This document shows, piece by piece, positions 52,606-63,390 of a DNA stretch of 64,000 bases. Made by a program: the position numbers and the translations under genes. Source of the stretch: Zea mays (lineage: Eukaryota > Streptophyta > Magnoliopsida > Poales > Poaceae); NCBI RefSeq assembly GCF_902167145.1, contig NC_050100.1, positions 202,405,974 through 202,469,973 on the forward strand, given 5' to 3'. The notes beneath the pieces were generated by a model. That model was not told the DNA's origin and did not search any database. It was given only the letters and a program-made list of their open reading frames with translations. Numbering within the stretch: the stretch's first letter is position 1; every line of letters begins with the position of its first letter.

Positions 52606-53821
52606 TGGCTATTTTCGACAAAATGGGGGTTGTGTGGCCATTGATCATCGACCAGAGTCTCGTACACCTCACCCCACATATGTTTCCTTGTCATAGATCA
52701 CATTCTTGGATTTCTAGTGGAGACCATTTCTTGGGCAAAAATCCGAATGTGTTAGCCTTCGGCATTATTGAAAATTGTCATTCATGGCTATTTTCGACAA
52801 AAATGGGGGTTGTGTGGCCATTGATCTTTGACCAGAGGCTCATACACCTCACTACACATATGTTTCCTTGCCATAGATCACATTCTTGGATTTATGGTGG
52901 AGACCAGTTCTTGGTCAAAAATCCGTAGGTGTTAGCCTTCAGTGTCATTGAAAATGGTCGTTCATGGCTATTTCCGACAAAAATGGGGGTTGTGTGGCCA
53001 TTGATCATCGACCAGAGGCTCGTACACTTCACCCCACATAGGTTTTCTTGCCATAGATCACATTCTTGGATTTTTGGTGGAGACCATTTCTTAGTCAAAA
53101 ATCCGTTGGTGTTAGCCTTCGGTATTATTGAAAATGGCCGTCCATGGCTATTTTCGACTAAAATGGGGGTTGTGTGGCCATTTATCATCGACCAGAGGCT
53201 CGTACACCTCACCCCACATATGTTTCCTTGCCATAGATCACATTCTTGGATTTCTGGTGGAGACCATTTATTGGTCAAAAATCTATACGTGTTAGCCTTC
53301 AATATTATTGAAAATGGTCATTCATGGCTATTTTCGACAAAAATGGGGGTTGTGTGGCCATTGATCATCGACCCGAGGCTCGTAAACCTCACCCCACATA
53401 TGTTTCCTTGCCATAGATCACATTCTTTGATTTCTGGTGGAGACCATTTCTTGGTCAAAAATTTGAATGTTTTAGCCTTTGGTACTATTGAAAATGGTCG
53501 TTCAAGGCTATTTTCGACAAAAATGGGGGTTGTGTGGCCATTGATATTCGACCAAAGGCTCATACACCTCACTACACATGTTTCCTTTCCATAGATCACA
53601 TTCTTGGATTTATGGTGGAGACCATTTCTTTGTCAAAAATCCGTAGGTGTTAGCGTTCAGTGTCATTGAAATGGTCGTTCATGGCTATTTTCGACAAAAA
53701 TGGGGTTTGTGTGGCCATTGATCATCGACCAGAGGCTCGTACACTTCACCCCACATATTTTTTCTTGCCATAGATCACATTCTTGGATTTCTGGTGGGGA
53801 CCATTTCATGGTCAAAAATCC

Positions 53822-54360
53822 GTTGGTGTTAGCCTTCGGTATTATTGAAAATGGTCGTTCATGGATATTTTCGACAAAAATGGGGGTTGTGTGGCCATTT
53901 ATCATCGACCAGAGGCTCATACACCTCACCCCACATATGTTTCCTTGCCATAGATCACATTCTTGGATTTCTGGTGGAGACCATTTCTTGGTAAAAAATT
54001 CGTAGGTGTTAGCCTCTGGTATTATTGAAAATGGTCGTTCACGGCTATTTTCATCAAAAATGGGGGTTGTGTGTACATTTATCATCGACCAGAGGCTCGT
54101 ACACCTCACCCCACATATGTTTCCTTGCCATAGATCACATTCTTGGATTTCTGGTGGGGACCATTTCTTGGTCAAAAATCCGTTGGTGTTAGCCTTCGGT
54201 ATTATTGAAAATGGTCGTTCATGGATATTTTCGACAAAAATGGGGGTTGTGTGGCCATTTATTATCGACCAGAGGCTCATACACCTCACCCACATATGTT
54301 TCCTTGCCATAGATCACATTCTTGGATTTCTAGTGGAGACCATTTCTTGGTAAAAAATCC
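53822..54360 (+). repeat. Local two-monomer duplication (~360 bp)
   Basis: Two monomers beginning 'ccgttggtgttagcc' with the rare 'catggatattttcgac' variant and ending with the 'cctctggtattattg' monomer occur twice in a row (copies around 53822-54180 and 54182-54540). The corresponding place in 1-700 has only one copy. The second copy has lost C residues to give 'cctcacccacatatg' at about 54288. This explains the one- to two-monomer increase in offset between the two paralogous segments. Confidence 0.8.
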
Positions 54361-55620
54361 GTAGGTGTTAGCCTCTGGTATTATTGAAAATGGTCGTTCA
54401 TGGCTATTTTCATCAAAAATGGGGGTTGTGTGGCCATTTATCATCGACCAGAGGCTCGTACACCTCACCCCACATATGTTTCCTTGCCATAGATCACATT
54501 CTTGGATTTCTGGTGGAGACCATTTCTTGGTCAAAAATTCGTACATGTTAGCCTTCGGTATTATTGAAAATGGTCATTCATGGCTATTTTCGACAAAAAT
54601 GGGGGTTGTGTGGCCATTGATCTTCGACCAGAGCCTCATACACCTCACTACACATATGTTTCCTTGCCATAGATCAAATTCTTGGATTTATGGTGGAGAC
54701 CATTTCTTAGTCAAAAATCTATAGGTGTTAGCCTTCAGTGTCATTGAAAATTATCGTTCATGGCTATTTTCGACAAAAATGGGGGTTGTGTGGCCATTGA
54801 TCATCGACCAGAGGCTCATACACTTCACCCCACATATGTTTTCTTGCCATAGATCACATTCTTGGATTTCTGGTGAAGACCATTTCTTGGTCAAAAATCT
54901 GTTGGTGTTAGCCTTCTATATTATTGAAAATGGTCGTTCATGGCTATTTTCAACTGAAATGGGTGTTGTGTGGCCATTTATCATCGACCAGAGGCTCATA
55001 CACCACAACCCACATATGCTTCCTTGCCATAGATCACATTCTTGGATATCTAGTGGAGACCATTTCTTGGTCAAAAATCCGTACGTGTTGGCCTTCGGTA
55101 TTATTGAAAATGGTCATTCATGGCTATTTTCGACAAAAATGGGGGTTGTGTGGCCATTGATCATCAACCAAAGGCGCGTACACGTCACCCCACATATGTT
55201 TCCTTGCCATAGATCACATTCTTTGATTTCTGGTGGAGACCATTTCTTGGTCAAAAATCCGAATGTGTTAGCCTTCGGAACTATTGAAAATGGTCGTTCA
55301 TGGCTATTTTCGACAAAAATGGGGGTTGTGTGGCCATTGATATTGGACCAGAGGCTCATACACCTCACTACACATATGTTTCCTTGCCATAGATCACATT
55401 CTTGGATTTATGGTGGAGACCATTTCTTGGTCAAAAATCCGTAGGTGTTAGCCTTCAGTGTCATTGAAAATGGTCGTACATGGCTATTTTCGACAAAAAA
55501 TAGGGTTGTGTGGCCATTGATCGTCGACCAGAGGCTCATACACCTCACCCCACATATGTTTCCTTGCCGTAGATCACATTCTTGGATTTCTGGTGGAGAC
55601 CATTTCTTGGTCAAAAATCC

Positions 55621-55650
55621 ATAGGTGTTACCATTTCTTCGTTCATGGCT
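55621..55650 (+). other. Deletion with 10-bp templated filler
   Basis: The sequence reads 'ggtgtta', then 'ccatttctt', then 'cgttcatggc'. Intact monomers have about 30 bp ('gccttcggtattattgaaaa' and a few more bases) between 'ggtgtta' and 'cgttcatgg'. The inserted 'accatttctt' at 55630-55639 duplicates 55599-55608, about 31 bp upstream ('gagaccatttcttggtc'). A deletion that carries a short copy of nearby sequence is the usual trace of templated end joining. Confidence 0.8.
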
Positions 55651-56016
55651 ATTTTCGACAAAAATGGGGGTTGTGTGGCCATTGATCATCGACCAGAGGC
55701 TCATACATCTCACCCCACATATGTTTCCTTGCCATAGATCACATTCTTGGATTTCTGGTGGAGACCATTTCTTGGTCAAAAATCCGTAGGTGTTAGCCTC
55801 TAGTATTATTGAAAATGGTCGCTCATGGCTATTTTCATAAAAAATGGGGGTTGTGTGGCCATTTATCATCGACTAGAGGCTCATAAACCTCACCCCACAT
55901 ATGTTTCCTTGCCATAGATCACATTCTTGGATTTCTGGTGGAGACCATTTCTTGGTCAAAAACTCGTACGTGTTAGCCTTCGGTATTATTGAAAATGGTC
56001 GTTCATGGCTATTTTC

Positions 56017-56930
56017 GGCAAAATGGGGGTTGTGTGGCCCTTGATCATCGACTAGAGGCTCGTACACCTCACCCCACATATGTTTCCTTGCCATAGATCA
56101 CATTCTTGGATTTCTAGTGGAGACCATTTCTTGGGCAAAAATCCGAATGTGTTAGCCTTTGGTATTTTTGAAAATGGTCATTCATGGCTATTTTCGACAA
56201 AAATGGGGGTTGTGTGGCCATTGATCTTCGACCAGAGGCTCATACACCTCACTACACATATGTTTCCTTGCCATAGATCACATTCTTGGATTTATCGTGG
56301 AGACCATTTCTTGGTCAAAAATCTGTAGGTGTTAGCCTTCAGTGTCATTGAAAATGGTCGTTCATGGCTATTTTCGACAAAAATTAGGGTTGTGTGGCCA
56401 TTGATCGTCGACCAGAGGCTCATACGCCTCACCCCACATATGTTTCCTTGTCGTAGATCACATTCTTGGATTTCTGGTGGAGACCATTTCTTGGTAAAAA
56501 ATCGGTAGGTGTTAGCCTTCGGTATTATTGAAAATGGTCGTTCATGGCTATTTTCGACAAAAATGGGGGTTGTGTGGCCATTGATCATCGCCAGAGGCTC
56601 ATACACCTCACCCCACATATGTTTCCTTGCCATAGATCACATTCTTGGATTTCTAGTGGAGACCATTTCTTGGTCAAAAATCCGTAGGTGTTAGCCTCTA
56701 GTATTATTGAAAATGGTCGCTCATGGCTATTTTCATAAAAAATGGGGGTTGTGTGGCGATTTATCATCGACTAGAGGCTCATAAACCTCACCCCACATAT
56801 GTTTCCTTGCCATAGATCACATTATTGGATTTCTGGTGGAGCCAATTTCTTGGTCAAAAACTCGTTCGTGTTAGCCTTCGGTATTATTGAATATGGTCAT
56901 TCATGGCTATTTTCTGCAAAATAGGGGTTC
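56017..56930 (+). repeat. Short array of the 5-mer HOR in block 3
   Basis: The 1-bp-shorter marker 'cggcaaaatgggg' is at 56017, and a variant 'ctgcaaaataggggttc' is at 56915, 898 bp apart, the same spacing as at 2207-6770. The intervening monomers follow the same order, including 'gggcaaaaatccgaatg', 'caaaaattagggttgtg' and 'cataaaaaatggggg'. The word 'catcgccagaggctc' near 56585 is missing the usual 'ac', a variant also found, inverted, in the 24-mers of block 2. Confidence 0.85.
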
Positions 56931-58696
56931 TGTGGCCATTGATCATCGACCAGAGGCTCGTACACCTCACCCCACATATGTTTCCTTGCCATAGATCACA
57001 TTCTTGGATTTCTGGTGGAGACCATTTCTTGGGCAAATATCCGAATGTGTTAGCCTTTGGTATTTTTGAAAATGGTCATTCATGGCTATTTTCGACAAAA
57101 ATGGGGGTTGTGTGGCCATTGATCTTCGACTAGAGGCTCATACACCTCACTACACATATGTTTCCTTGCCATAGATCACATTCTTGGATTTATGGTGGAG
57201 ACCATTTCTTGGTCAGAAATCCATAGGTGTTAGCCTTTAGTGTCATTGAAAATGGTCGTTCATGGCTATTTTCGACAAAAATGGGGGTTGTGTGTCCATT
57301 GATCATCGACCAGAGGCTCGTACACTTCACCCCACATATGTTTTCTTTCGATAGATCACATTCTTGGATTTCTGGAGGAGACCATTCCTTGGTCAAAAAT
57401 CTGTTGGAGTTAGCCTTTGGTATTATTGAAAATGGTCGTTCATGACTATTTTCGACTAAAATGGGGGTTGTGTGGCCATTTATCATCGACCAGAGGCTCG
57501 CGCAATTCACCCCACATATGTTTCCTTGCCATAGATCACATTCTTGGATTTCTGGTGGAGACCATTTCTTGGTCAAAAATCCGTACGTGTTAGCCTTCGG
57601 TATTATTGAATATGGTCATTCATGGCTATTTTCGACAAAAATGGGGGTTGTGTGGCCAATGATCATCGACCAGAGGCTCGTACACCTCACCCCACATATG
57701 TTTCCTTGCCATAGATCACATTCTTGGATTTCCGGTGGAGACCATTTATTGGTCAAAAATCTGTACGTGTTAGCCTTCAGTATTATTGAAAATGGTCATT
57801 CATGGCTATTTTCGACGAAAATGGGGGTTGTGTGGCCATTGATCATCGACCAGAGGCTCGTAAACCTCACCCCACATATGTTTCCTTGCCATAGATCACA
57901 TTGTTTGATTTCTGGTGGAGACCATTTCTTGGTCAAAAATCTGAATGTTTTAGCCTTCGGTACTATTGAAAATGGTCGTTCATGGCTATTTTCGACAAAA
58001 ATGGGGGTTGTGTGGCCATTGATATTCGACCAAAGGCTCATACACCTCACTACACATATGTTTCCTTGCCATAGATCACATTCTTGATTTATTGTGGAGA
58101 CCATTTCTTGGTCAAAAATCCGTAGGTGTTAGCCTTCAGTGTCATTGAAAATGGTCGTTCATGGCTATTTTCGACAAAAATGGGGGTTGTGTGGCCATTG
58201 ATCATCGACCTGAGGCTCGTACACCTCACCCCACATATGTTTCCTTGCCATAGATCTCATTCTTGGATTTCAGGAGGAGACCATTTCTTGGGCAAAAATT
58301 CGAATGTCTTAGCCTTCGGTATTATTGAAAATGGTCATTCATGGCTATTTTCGAGAAAAATGGGGGTTGTGTGGCCATTGATATTCTACCAAAGGCTCAT
58401 ACACCTCACTACACATGTTTCCTTTCCATAGATCACATTCTTGGATTTATGGTGGAGACCATTTCTTGGTCAAAAATCCGTAGGTGTTAGCGTTCAGTGT
58501 CATTGAAAAGGTCGTTCATGGCTATTTTCGACAAAAATCGGGTTTGTGTGGCCATTGATCATCGACCAGAGGCTCGTACACTTCACCCCACATATGTTTT
58601 CTTGCCAGAGATCACATTCTAGGATTTCTGGTGGAGACCATTTCTTGGTCAAAAATCCGTTGGTGTTAGCCTTCGGTATTATTGAAAATGGTCGTT

Positions 58697-58876
58697 CATG
58701 GCTATTTTCGACTAAAATGGGGGTTGTGTGGCCATTTATCATCGACCAGAGGCTCATACACCTCACCCCACATATGTTTCCTTGCCATAGATCACATTCT
58801 TGGATTTCTGGTGGAGACCATTTCTTGGTCAAAAATCCGTACGTGTTAGCCTTCGGTATTATTGAAAATGGTCATT
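58697..58876 (+). repeat. Representative 180-bp monomer
   Basis: This copy is close to the majority sequence and exactly 180 bp from one 'catggctatttt' to the next. Landmarks in order are a CENP-B-box-like stretch at 58707-58721, a G5 run followed by 'ttgtgtggcc', 'atcatcgaccagaggctc', the 8-bp palindrome 'acatatgt', 'gatcacattcttgg', a perfect 5-bp hairpin 'gaccatttcttggtc' at 58816-58830, an A5 tract in 'tcaaaaatcc', and 'tattattgaaaatgg'. A weaker dyad pairs 'gaaaat' with 'attttc' across the monomer boundary. Two or three A4-A5 tracts recur per monomer. Short dyads and A-tracts are common in satellites, so a specific role here is not shown. Confidence 0.95.
58707..58721 (+). promoter_or_regulatory. 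CENP-B-box-like word in the monomer (one core mismatch)
   Basis: The mammalian CENP-B box core is TTCG, four free bases, A, two free bases, then CGGG. The monomer reads TTCG, ACTA (more often ACAA), A, AA, TGGG, matching every core base except T for the first C of CGGG. Most copies in the window have the same arrangement. Plants and many animals have no demonstrated CENP-B binding at such sites, and an AT-rich stretch followed by a G run could match by chance, so a binding role is speculative. Confidence 0.25.
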
Positions 58877-59000
58877 CATGGCTATTTTCAACAAAAATGG
58901 GGGTTGTGTGGCCAATGATCATCAACCAGAGGCTCGTAAACCTCACCCCACATATGTTTACTTGCCATATATCACATTCTTGGATTTCTGGTGGTGACCA

Positions 59001-59025
59001 TTTCTTGGTCAAAAATGGGGGTTGT
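59001..59025 (+). other. 62-bp deletion at a 7-bp microhomology
   Basis: The sequence 'ttggtcaaaaatgggggttg' fuses the 'ggtcaaaaatcc' word of one monomer with the 'gacaaaaatgggg' word of the next. The 7 bp 'caaaaat' (59010-59016) occurs in both parents, and the 62 bp normally between them is missing. This is the clearest microhomology-flanked deletion in the window. Confidence 0.9.
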
Positions 59026-61769
59026 GTGGCAAATGATCATTGACCAAAGGCTCATACACCTCACCCCACATGTGTTTCCTTGCCATAGACCACATTTCTG
59101 GATTTCTGGTGGTGACCATTTCTTGGTCAAAACTCCGTAGGTGTTAGCCTTCGGTATTATTGAAAATGGTCGTTCATAGCTATTTACGACAAAAATGGGG
59201 GTTCTGTGGCCATTGATCATCGACCAAAGGCTCATAAACCTCACCCCACATATGTTTCCTTGCCATATACCACATTCTTGGATTTCTGGTGGAGACCATT
59301 TGTTGGTCAAAAATCCGTAGGTGTTAGCCTTCGGTATTATTGAAAATGGTCGTTCATGGCTATTTTCATCAAAAATGGGGGTTGTGTGGCCATTTATCAT
59401 CAACCAGAGGCTCGTACACCTCGCCCCACATATGTTTCCTTGCCATAGATCACATTCTTGGATTTCCGGTGGAGACCATTTATTGGTCAAAAATCTGTAC
59501 GTGTTAGCCTTCAGTATTATTGAAAATGGTCATTCATGGCTATTTTCGACAAAAATGGGGGTTGTGTGGCCATTGATCATCGACCAGAGGCTCGTAAACC
59601 TCACCCCACATATGTTTCCTTGCCATAGATCACTTTCTTTGATTTCTGGTGGAGACCATTTCTTGGTCAAAAATCTGAATGTTTTAGCCTTCGGTACTAT
59701 TGAAAATGGTCGTCCATGGCTATTTTCGACAAAAATGGGGGTTGTGTGGCCATTGATATTCGACCAAAGGCTCATACACCTCACTACACATATGTTTCCT
59801 TGCCATAGATCACATTCTTGGATTTATTGTGGAGACCATTTCTCGGTCAGAAATCCGTAGGTGTTAGCCTTCAGTGTCATTGAAAATGGTCGTTCATGGC
59901 TATTTTCAACAAAAATGGGGTTTGTGTGGCCATTGATCATCGACCAGAGGCTCGTACACTTCACCCCACATATGTTTTCTTGCCAGAGATCACATTCTAG
60001 GATTTCTGGTGGAGACCATTTCTTGGTCAAAAATCCGTTGGTGTTAGCCTTCGGTATTATTGAAAATGGTCGTTCATGGCTATTTTCGACTAAAATGGGG
60101 GTTGTGTGGCCATTTATCATCGACCAGAGGCTCATACACCTCACCCCACATATGTTTCCTTGCCATAGATCACATTCTTGGATTTCTGGTGGGACCATTT
60201 CTTGGTCAAAAATCCGTACGTGTTAGCCTTCAGTATTATTGAAAATGGTCATTCATGGCTATTTTCAATAAAAATGGGGGTTGTGTGGCCAATGATCATC
60301 AACCAGAGGCTCGTAAACCTCACCCCACATATGTTTCCTTGCCATAGATCACATTCTTGGATTTCTGGTGGTGACCATTTCTTGGTCAAAAATCCGTAGG
60401 TGTTAGCCTTCGGTATTATTGAAAATGGTCGTTCATAGCTATTTTCGACAAAAATGGGGGTTGTGTGGCCATTGATCATCGACCAAAGGCTCATACACCT
60501 CACCCCACATATGTTTCCTTGCCATAGACCACATTCTTGGATTTCTGGTGGAGACCATTTGTTGATCAAAAATTCGTAGGTGTTAGCCTTCGGTATTATT
60601 GAAAATGGTCGTTCATGACTATTTTCATCAAAAATGGGGGTTGTGTGGCCATTCATCATCAACCAGAGGCTCGTACACCTCACCCCACATATGTTTCCTT
60701 GCCATAGATCACATTCTTTGATTTCTAGTGGAGACCATTTCTTGGTCAAAAATTCATACGTGTTAGCCTTCGGTATTATTAAAAATGGTCGTGGTCGTTC
60801 ATGGCTATTTACGACAAAATGGGGGTTGTGTGGCCATTGATCATCGACCAGAGGCTCGTACACCTCACCCACATATGTTTCCTTGCCGTAGATCACATTC
60901 TTGGATTTCTGGTGGAGACCATTTCTTGGTCAAAAATCCGTACGTGTTAGCCTTCGGTATTATTGAAAATGGTCGTTCATGGCAATTTTCGACAAAATAG
61001 AGGTTCTGTGGTCATTGATCATCGACCAGAGGCTCATACACCTCACCCACATATGTTTCCTTGTCGTAGATCACATTCTTGGATTTTTGGTGGAGGCCAT
61101 TTCTTGGGCAAAAATCCGAATGTGTTAGCTTTCGGTATTATTGAAAATGGTTATTCATGGCTATTTTCAACAAAAATGGGGGTTGTGTGGCCATTTATCT
61201 TCAACCAGAGGCTCATACACCTCACTACACATATGTTTTCTTGCCATAGATCACATTCTTGGATATATGGTGGAGACCAGTCCTTGGTCAAAAATCCATA
61301 TGTGTTAGCCTTCAGTGTCATTGAAAATAGTCGTTCATGGCTATTTTCGACAATAATGGGGGTTGTGTGGCCATTGATAATCGACCAGAGGCTCATACAC
61401 CTCACCCCACATATGTTTCCTTGCCATAGATCACATTCTTGGATTTCTGGTGGAGACCATTTCTTGGTCAAAAATCTGTAGGTGTTAGCCTCTGGTATTA
61501 TTGAAAATGGTCGTTCATGGCTATTTTGATAAAAAATGGGGGTTGTATGGCCATTTATCATCGACCAGAGGCTCGTACACCTCACCCCACATATGTTTCT
61601 TGCCATAGATCACATTCTTGGATTTCTGGTGGAGACCATTTCTTGGTCAAAAATTCGTACGTGTTAGCCTTCGATATTATTGAAAATGGTCGTTCATGGC
61701 TATTTTCGACAAAATGGGGGTTGTGTGGCCATTGATCATCGACCAGAGGCTCGTACACCTCACCCCACA

Positions 61770-63390
61770 CATGTTTCCTTGCCATAGATCACATTCTAGG
61801 ATTTCTGGTGGAGACCATTTCTTGGGCAAAATTTCGAATGTGTTAGCCTTCGGTATTTTTGAAAATGGTCATTCATGGCTATTTTCGATAAAAATGGGGG
61901 TTGTTTCTCCATTGATCTTCGACTAGAGGCTCATACACCTCACTACACATATGTTTCCTTGCCATATATCACATTCTTGGATTTATGGTGGAGACCATTT
62001 CTTGGTCAAGAATCCATAGGTTTTGGCCTTCAGTGTCATTGAAAATGGTCGTTCATGGCTATTTTCGACAAAATAGAGGTTCTGTAGCCATTGATCATCG
62101 ACCAGAGGCTCATACACCTCACCCCACATATGTTTCCTTGCCATAGATCACATTCTTGGATTTCTGGTGGAGACCATTTCTTGCTCAAAAATCCGTAGGT
62201 GTTAGCCTTCGGTATTATTGAAAATGGTCGTGGTCGTTCATGGCTTTTTTCGACAAAAATGGGGGTTGTGTGGCCATTTATCTTCAACCAGAGGCTCATA
62301 CACCTCACTACACATATGTTTTCTTGCCATATATCACATTTTTGGATCTATGGTGGAGACCAGTTCTTGGTCAAAAATCCGTAGGTGTTAGCCTTCAGTG
62401 TCATTGAAAATAGTCGTTCATGGCTATTTTCGACAAAAATGGGAGTTGTGTGGCCATAGATAATCGACCAGAGGCTCGTACACCTCACCCCACAAATGTT
62501 TCCTTGCCATAGATCACATTCTTGGATTTCTGGTGGAGACCATTTCTCGGTCAAAAATCCGTAGGTGTTAGCCTTCTGTATTATTGAAAATAGGCTAAGA
62601 CCTACGGATTTTTGACCAAGAAATGGTCTCCACCAGAAATCCAAGAATGTGATCTATGGCAAGGAAACATTTGTGGGGTGAGCTATACGAGCCTCTGGTC
62701 GATTATCAATGGCCACACAACCCCCATTTTTGTCGAAAATAGCCATGAACGACTATTTTCAATGACACTGAAGGCTAACACCTACGGATTTTTGACCAAG
62801 AACTGGTCTCCACCATAGATCCAAGAATGTGATATATGGCAAGAAAACATATGTGTAGTGAGGTGTATGAGCCTCTGGTTGAAGATAAATGGCCATACAA
62901 CCCCCATTTTTGTCGAAAATAGCCATGAATGACCATTTTCAATAATACCGAAGGCTAACACCTACGAATTTTTGACCAAGAAATGGTCTCCACCAGAAAT
63001 CCAAGAATGTGATCTATGGCAAGGAAACATATGTGGGGTGAGGTGTATGAGCCTCTGGTCGATGATCAATGGCCACAGAACCTCTATTTTGTCGAAAATA
63101 GCCATGAACGACCATTTTCAATGACACCGAAGGCTAACACCTATGGATTTTTGACCAAGAAATGGTCTCCACCATAAATCCAAGAATATGATATATGGCA
63201 AGGAAACATATGTGTAGTGAGGTGTATGAGCCTCTGGTCGAAGATCAATGGCGAAACAACCCCCATTTTTATCGAAAATAGCCATGAATGACCATTTTCA
63301 AAAATACCGAAGGCTAACACATTCGGATTTTTGCCCAAGAAATGGTCTCCACCAGAAATCCAAGAATGTGATCTATGACAAGGAAACATA
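61770..63390. repeat. Palindrome with ~0.8-kb arms and 17-bp spacer at switch 3
   Basis: The left arm ends at 62574 ('gttagcct') and the right arm starts at 62592 ('aggctaag'). The spacer is 62575-62591. Rare variants are mirrored in order: 'acatttgtgggg', 'cgattatc' or its complement, 'gaacgactattttc', 'aagaactggtctccacc' followed by 'atagatcc', 'gatatatggcaagaaaac', and 'cagaacctctatttt'. The arms differ by scattered substitutions and by a 6-bp duplication present only on the left (62226-62237). Beyond about 63390 the right arm lacks one monomer relative to the left, then matches for about 0.2 kb more before the orders diverge. Confidence 0.9.

Larger units (their letters stand above)
53503..58800 (+). 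repeat. Direct relative of the segment 1-8200
   Basis: The same succession of monomer variants appears in both segments. Position 1 corresponds to 53503, 1044 to 54725, 1764 to 55445, 2207 to 55873, 6476 to 56903 and 6799 to 57227. The offset rises by one to two monomers early on, because about 360 bp is duplicated near 53830-54365. It then falls by about 3.2 kb (18 monomers), because the 5-mer HOR is expanded at 2.2-6.8 kb but present only briefly here. Conservation of order over several kb means that one segment is a duplicate of the other. Confidence 0.85.
57700..60400 (+). repeat. Imperfect tandem duplication of monomer groups
   Basis: The 'tccggtggagaccatttatt' word at 57731 recurs at 59465 (offset 1,734 bp), and the group with 'gttttcttgccagagatc' and 'cattctaggatttc' near 58590 recurs near 59970 (offset 1,378 bp). 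The difference of 356 bp is two monomers, present in the first copy around 58126-58480 and absent in the second. A 62-bp deletion at 59010 lies between the copies. The arrangement is a duplicated unit altered by later gains and losses. Confidence 0.8.
52241..62591 (+). repeat. Array block 3, forward orientation (about 57 monomers)
   Basis: Monomers return to the orientation of block 1. From left to right the block contains two monomers that are an inverted copy of 51690-52052; a stretch (52605-53650) that mirrors 49200-50250; a stretch (53503 to about 58800) with the same monomer order as 1-8200; and a right part (about 58900-62574) whose variants match block 2 around 40-42.5 kb in reverse. 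The block is thus assembled from segments related to both neighbours and is not a uniform array. Confidence 0.95.

Noticed and set aside
62575..62591. The palindrome as a pure sequencing or assembly fold-back
   Set aside because: It cannot be fully excluded without reads, but the arms differ by multiple substitutions, a 6-bp duplication and a 180-bp indel, which a fold-back artefact of one molecule would not produce.
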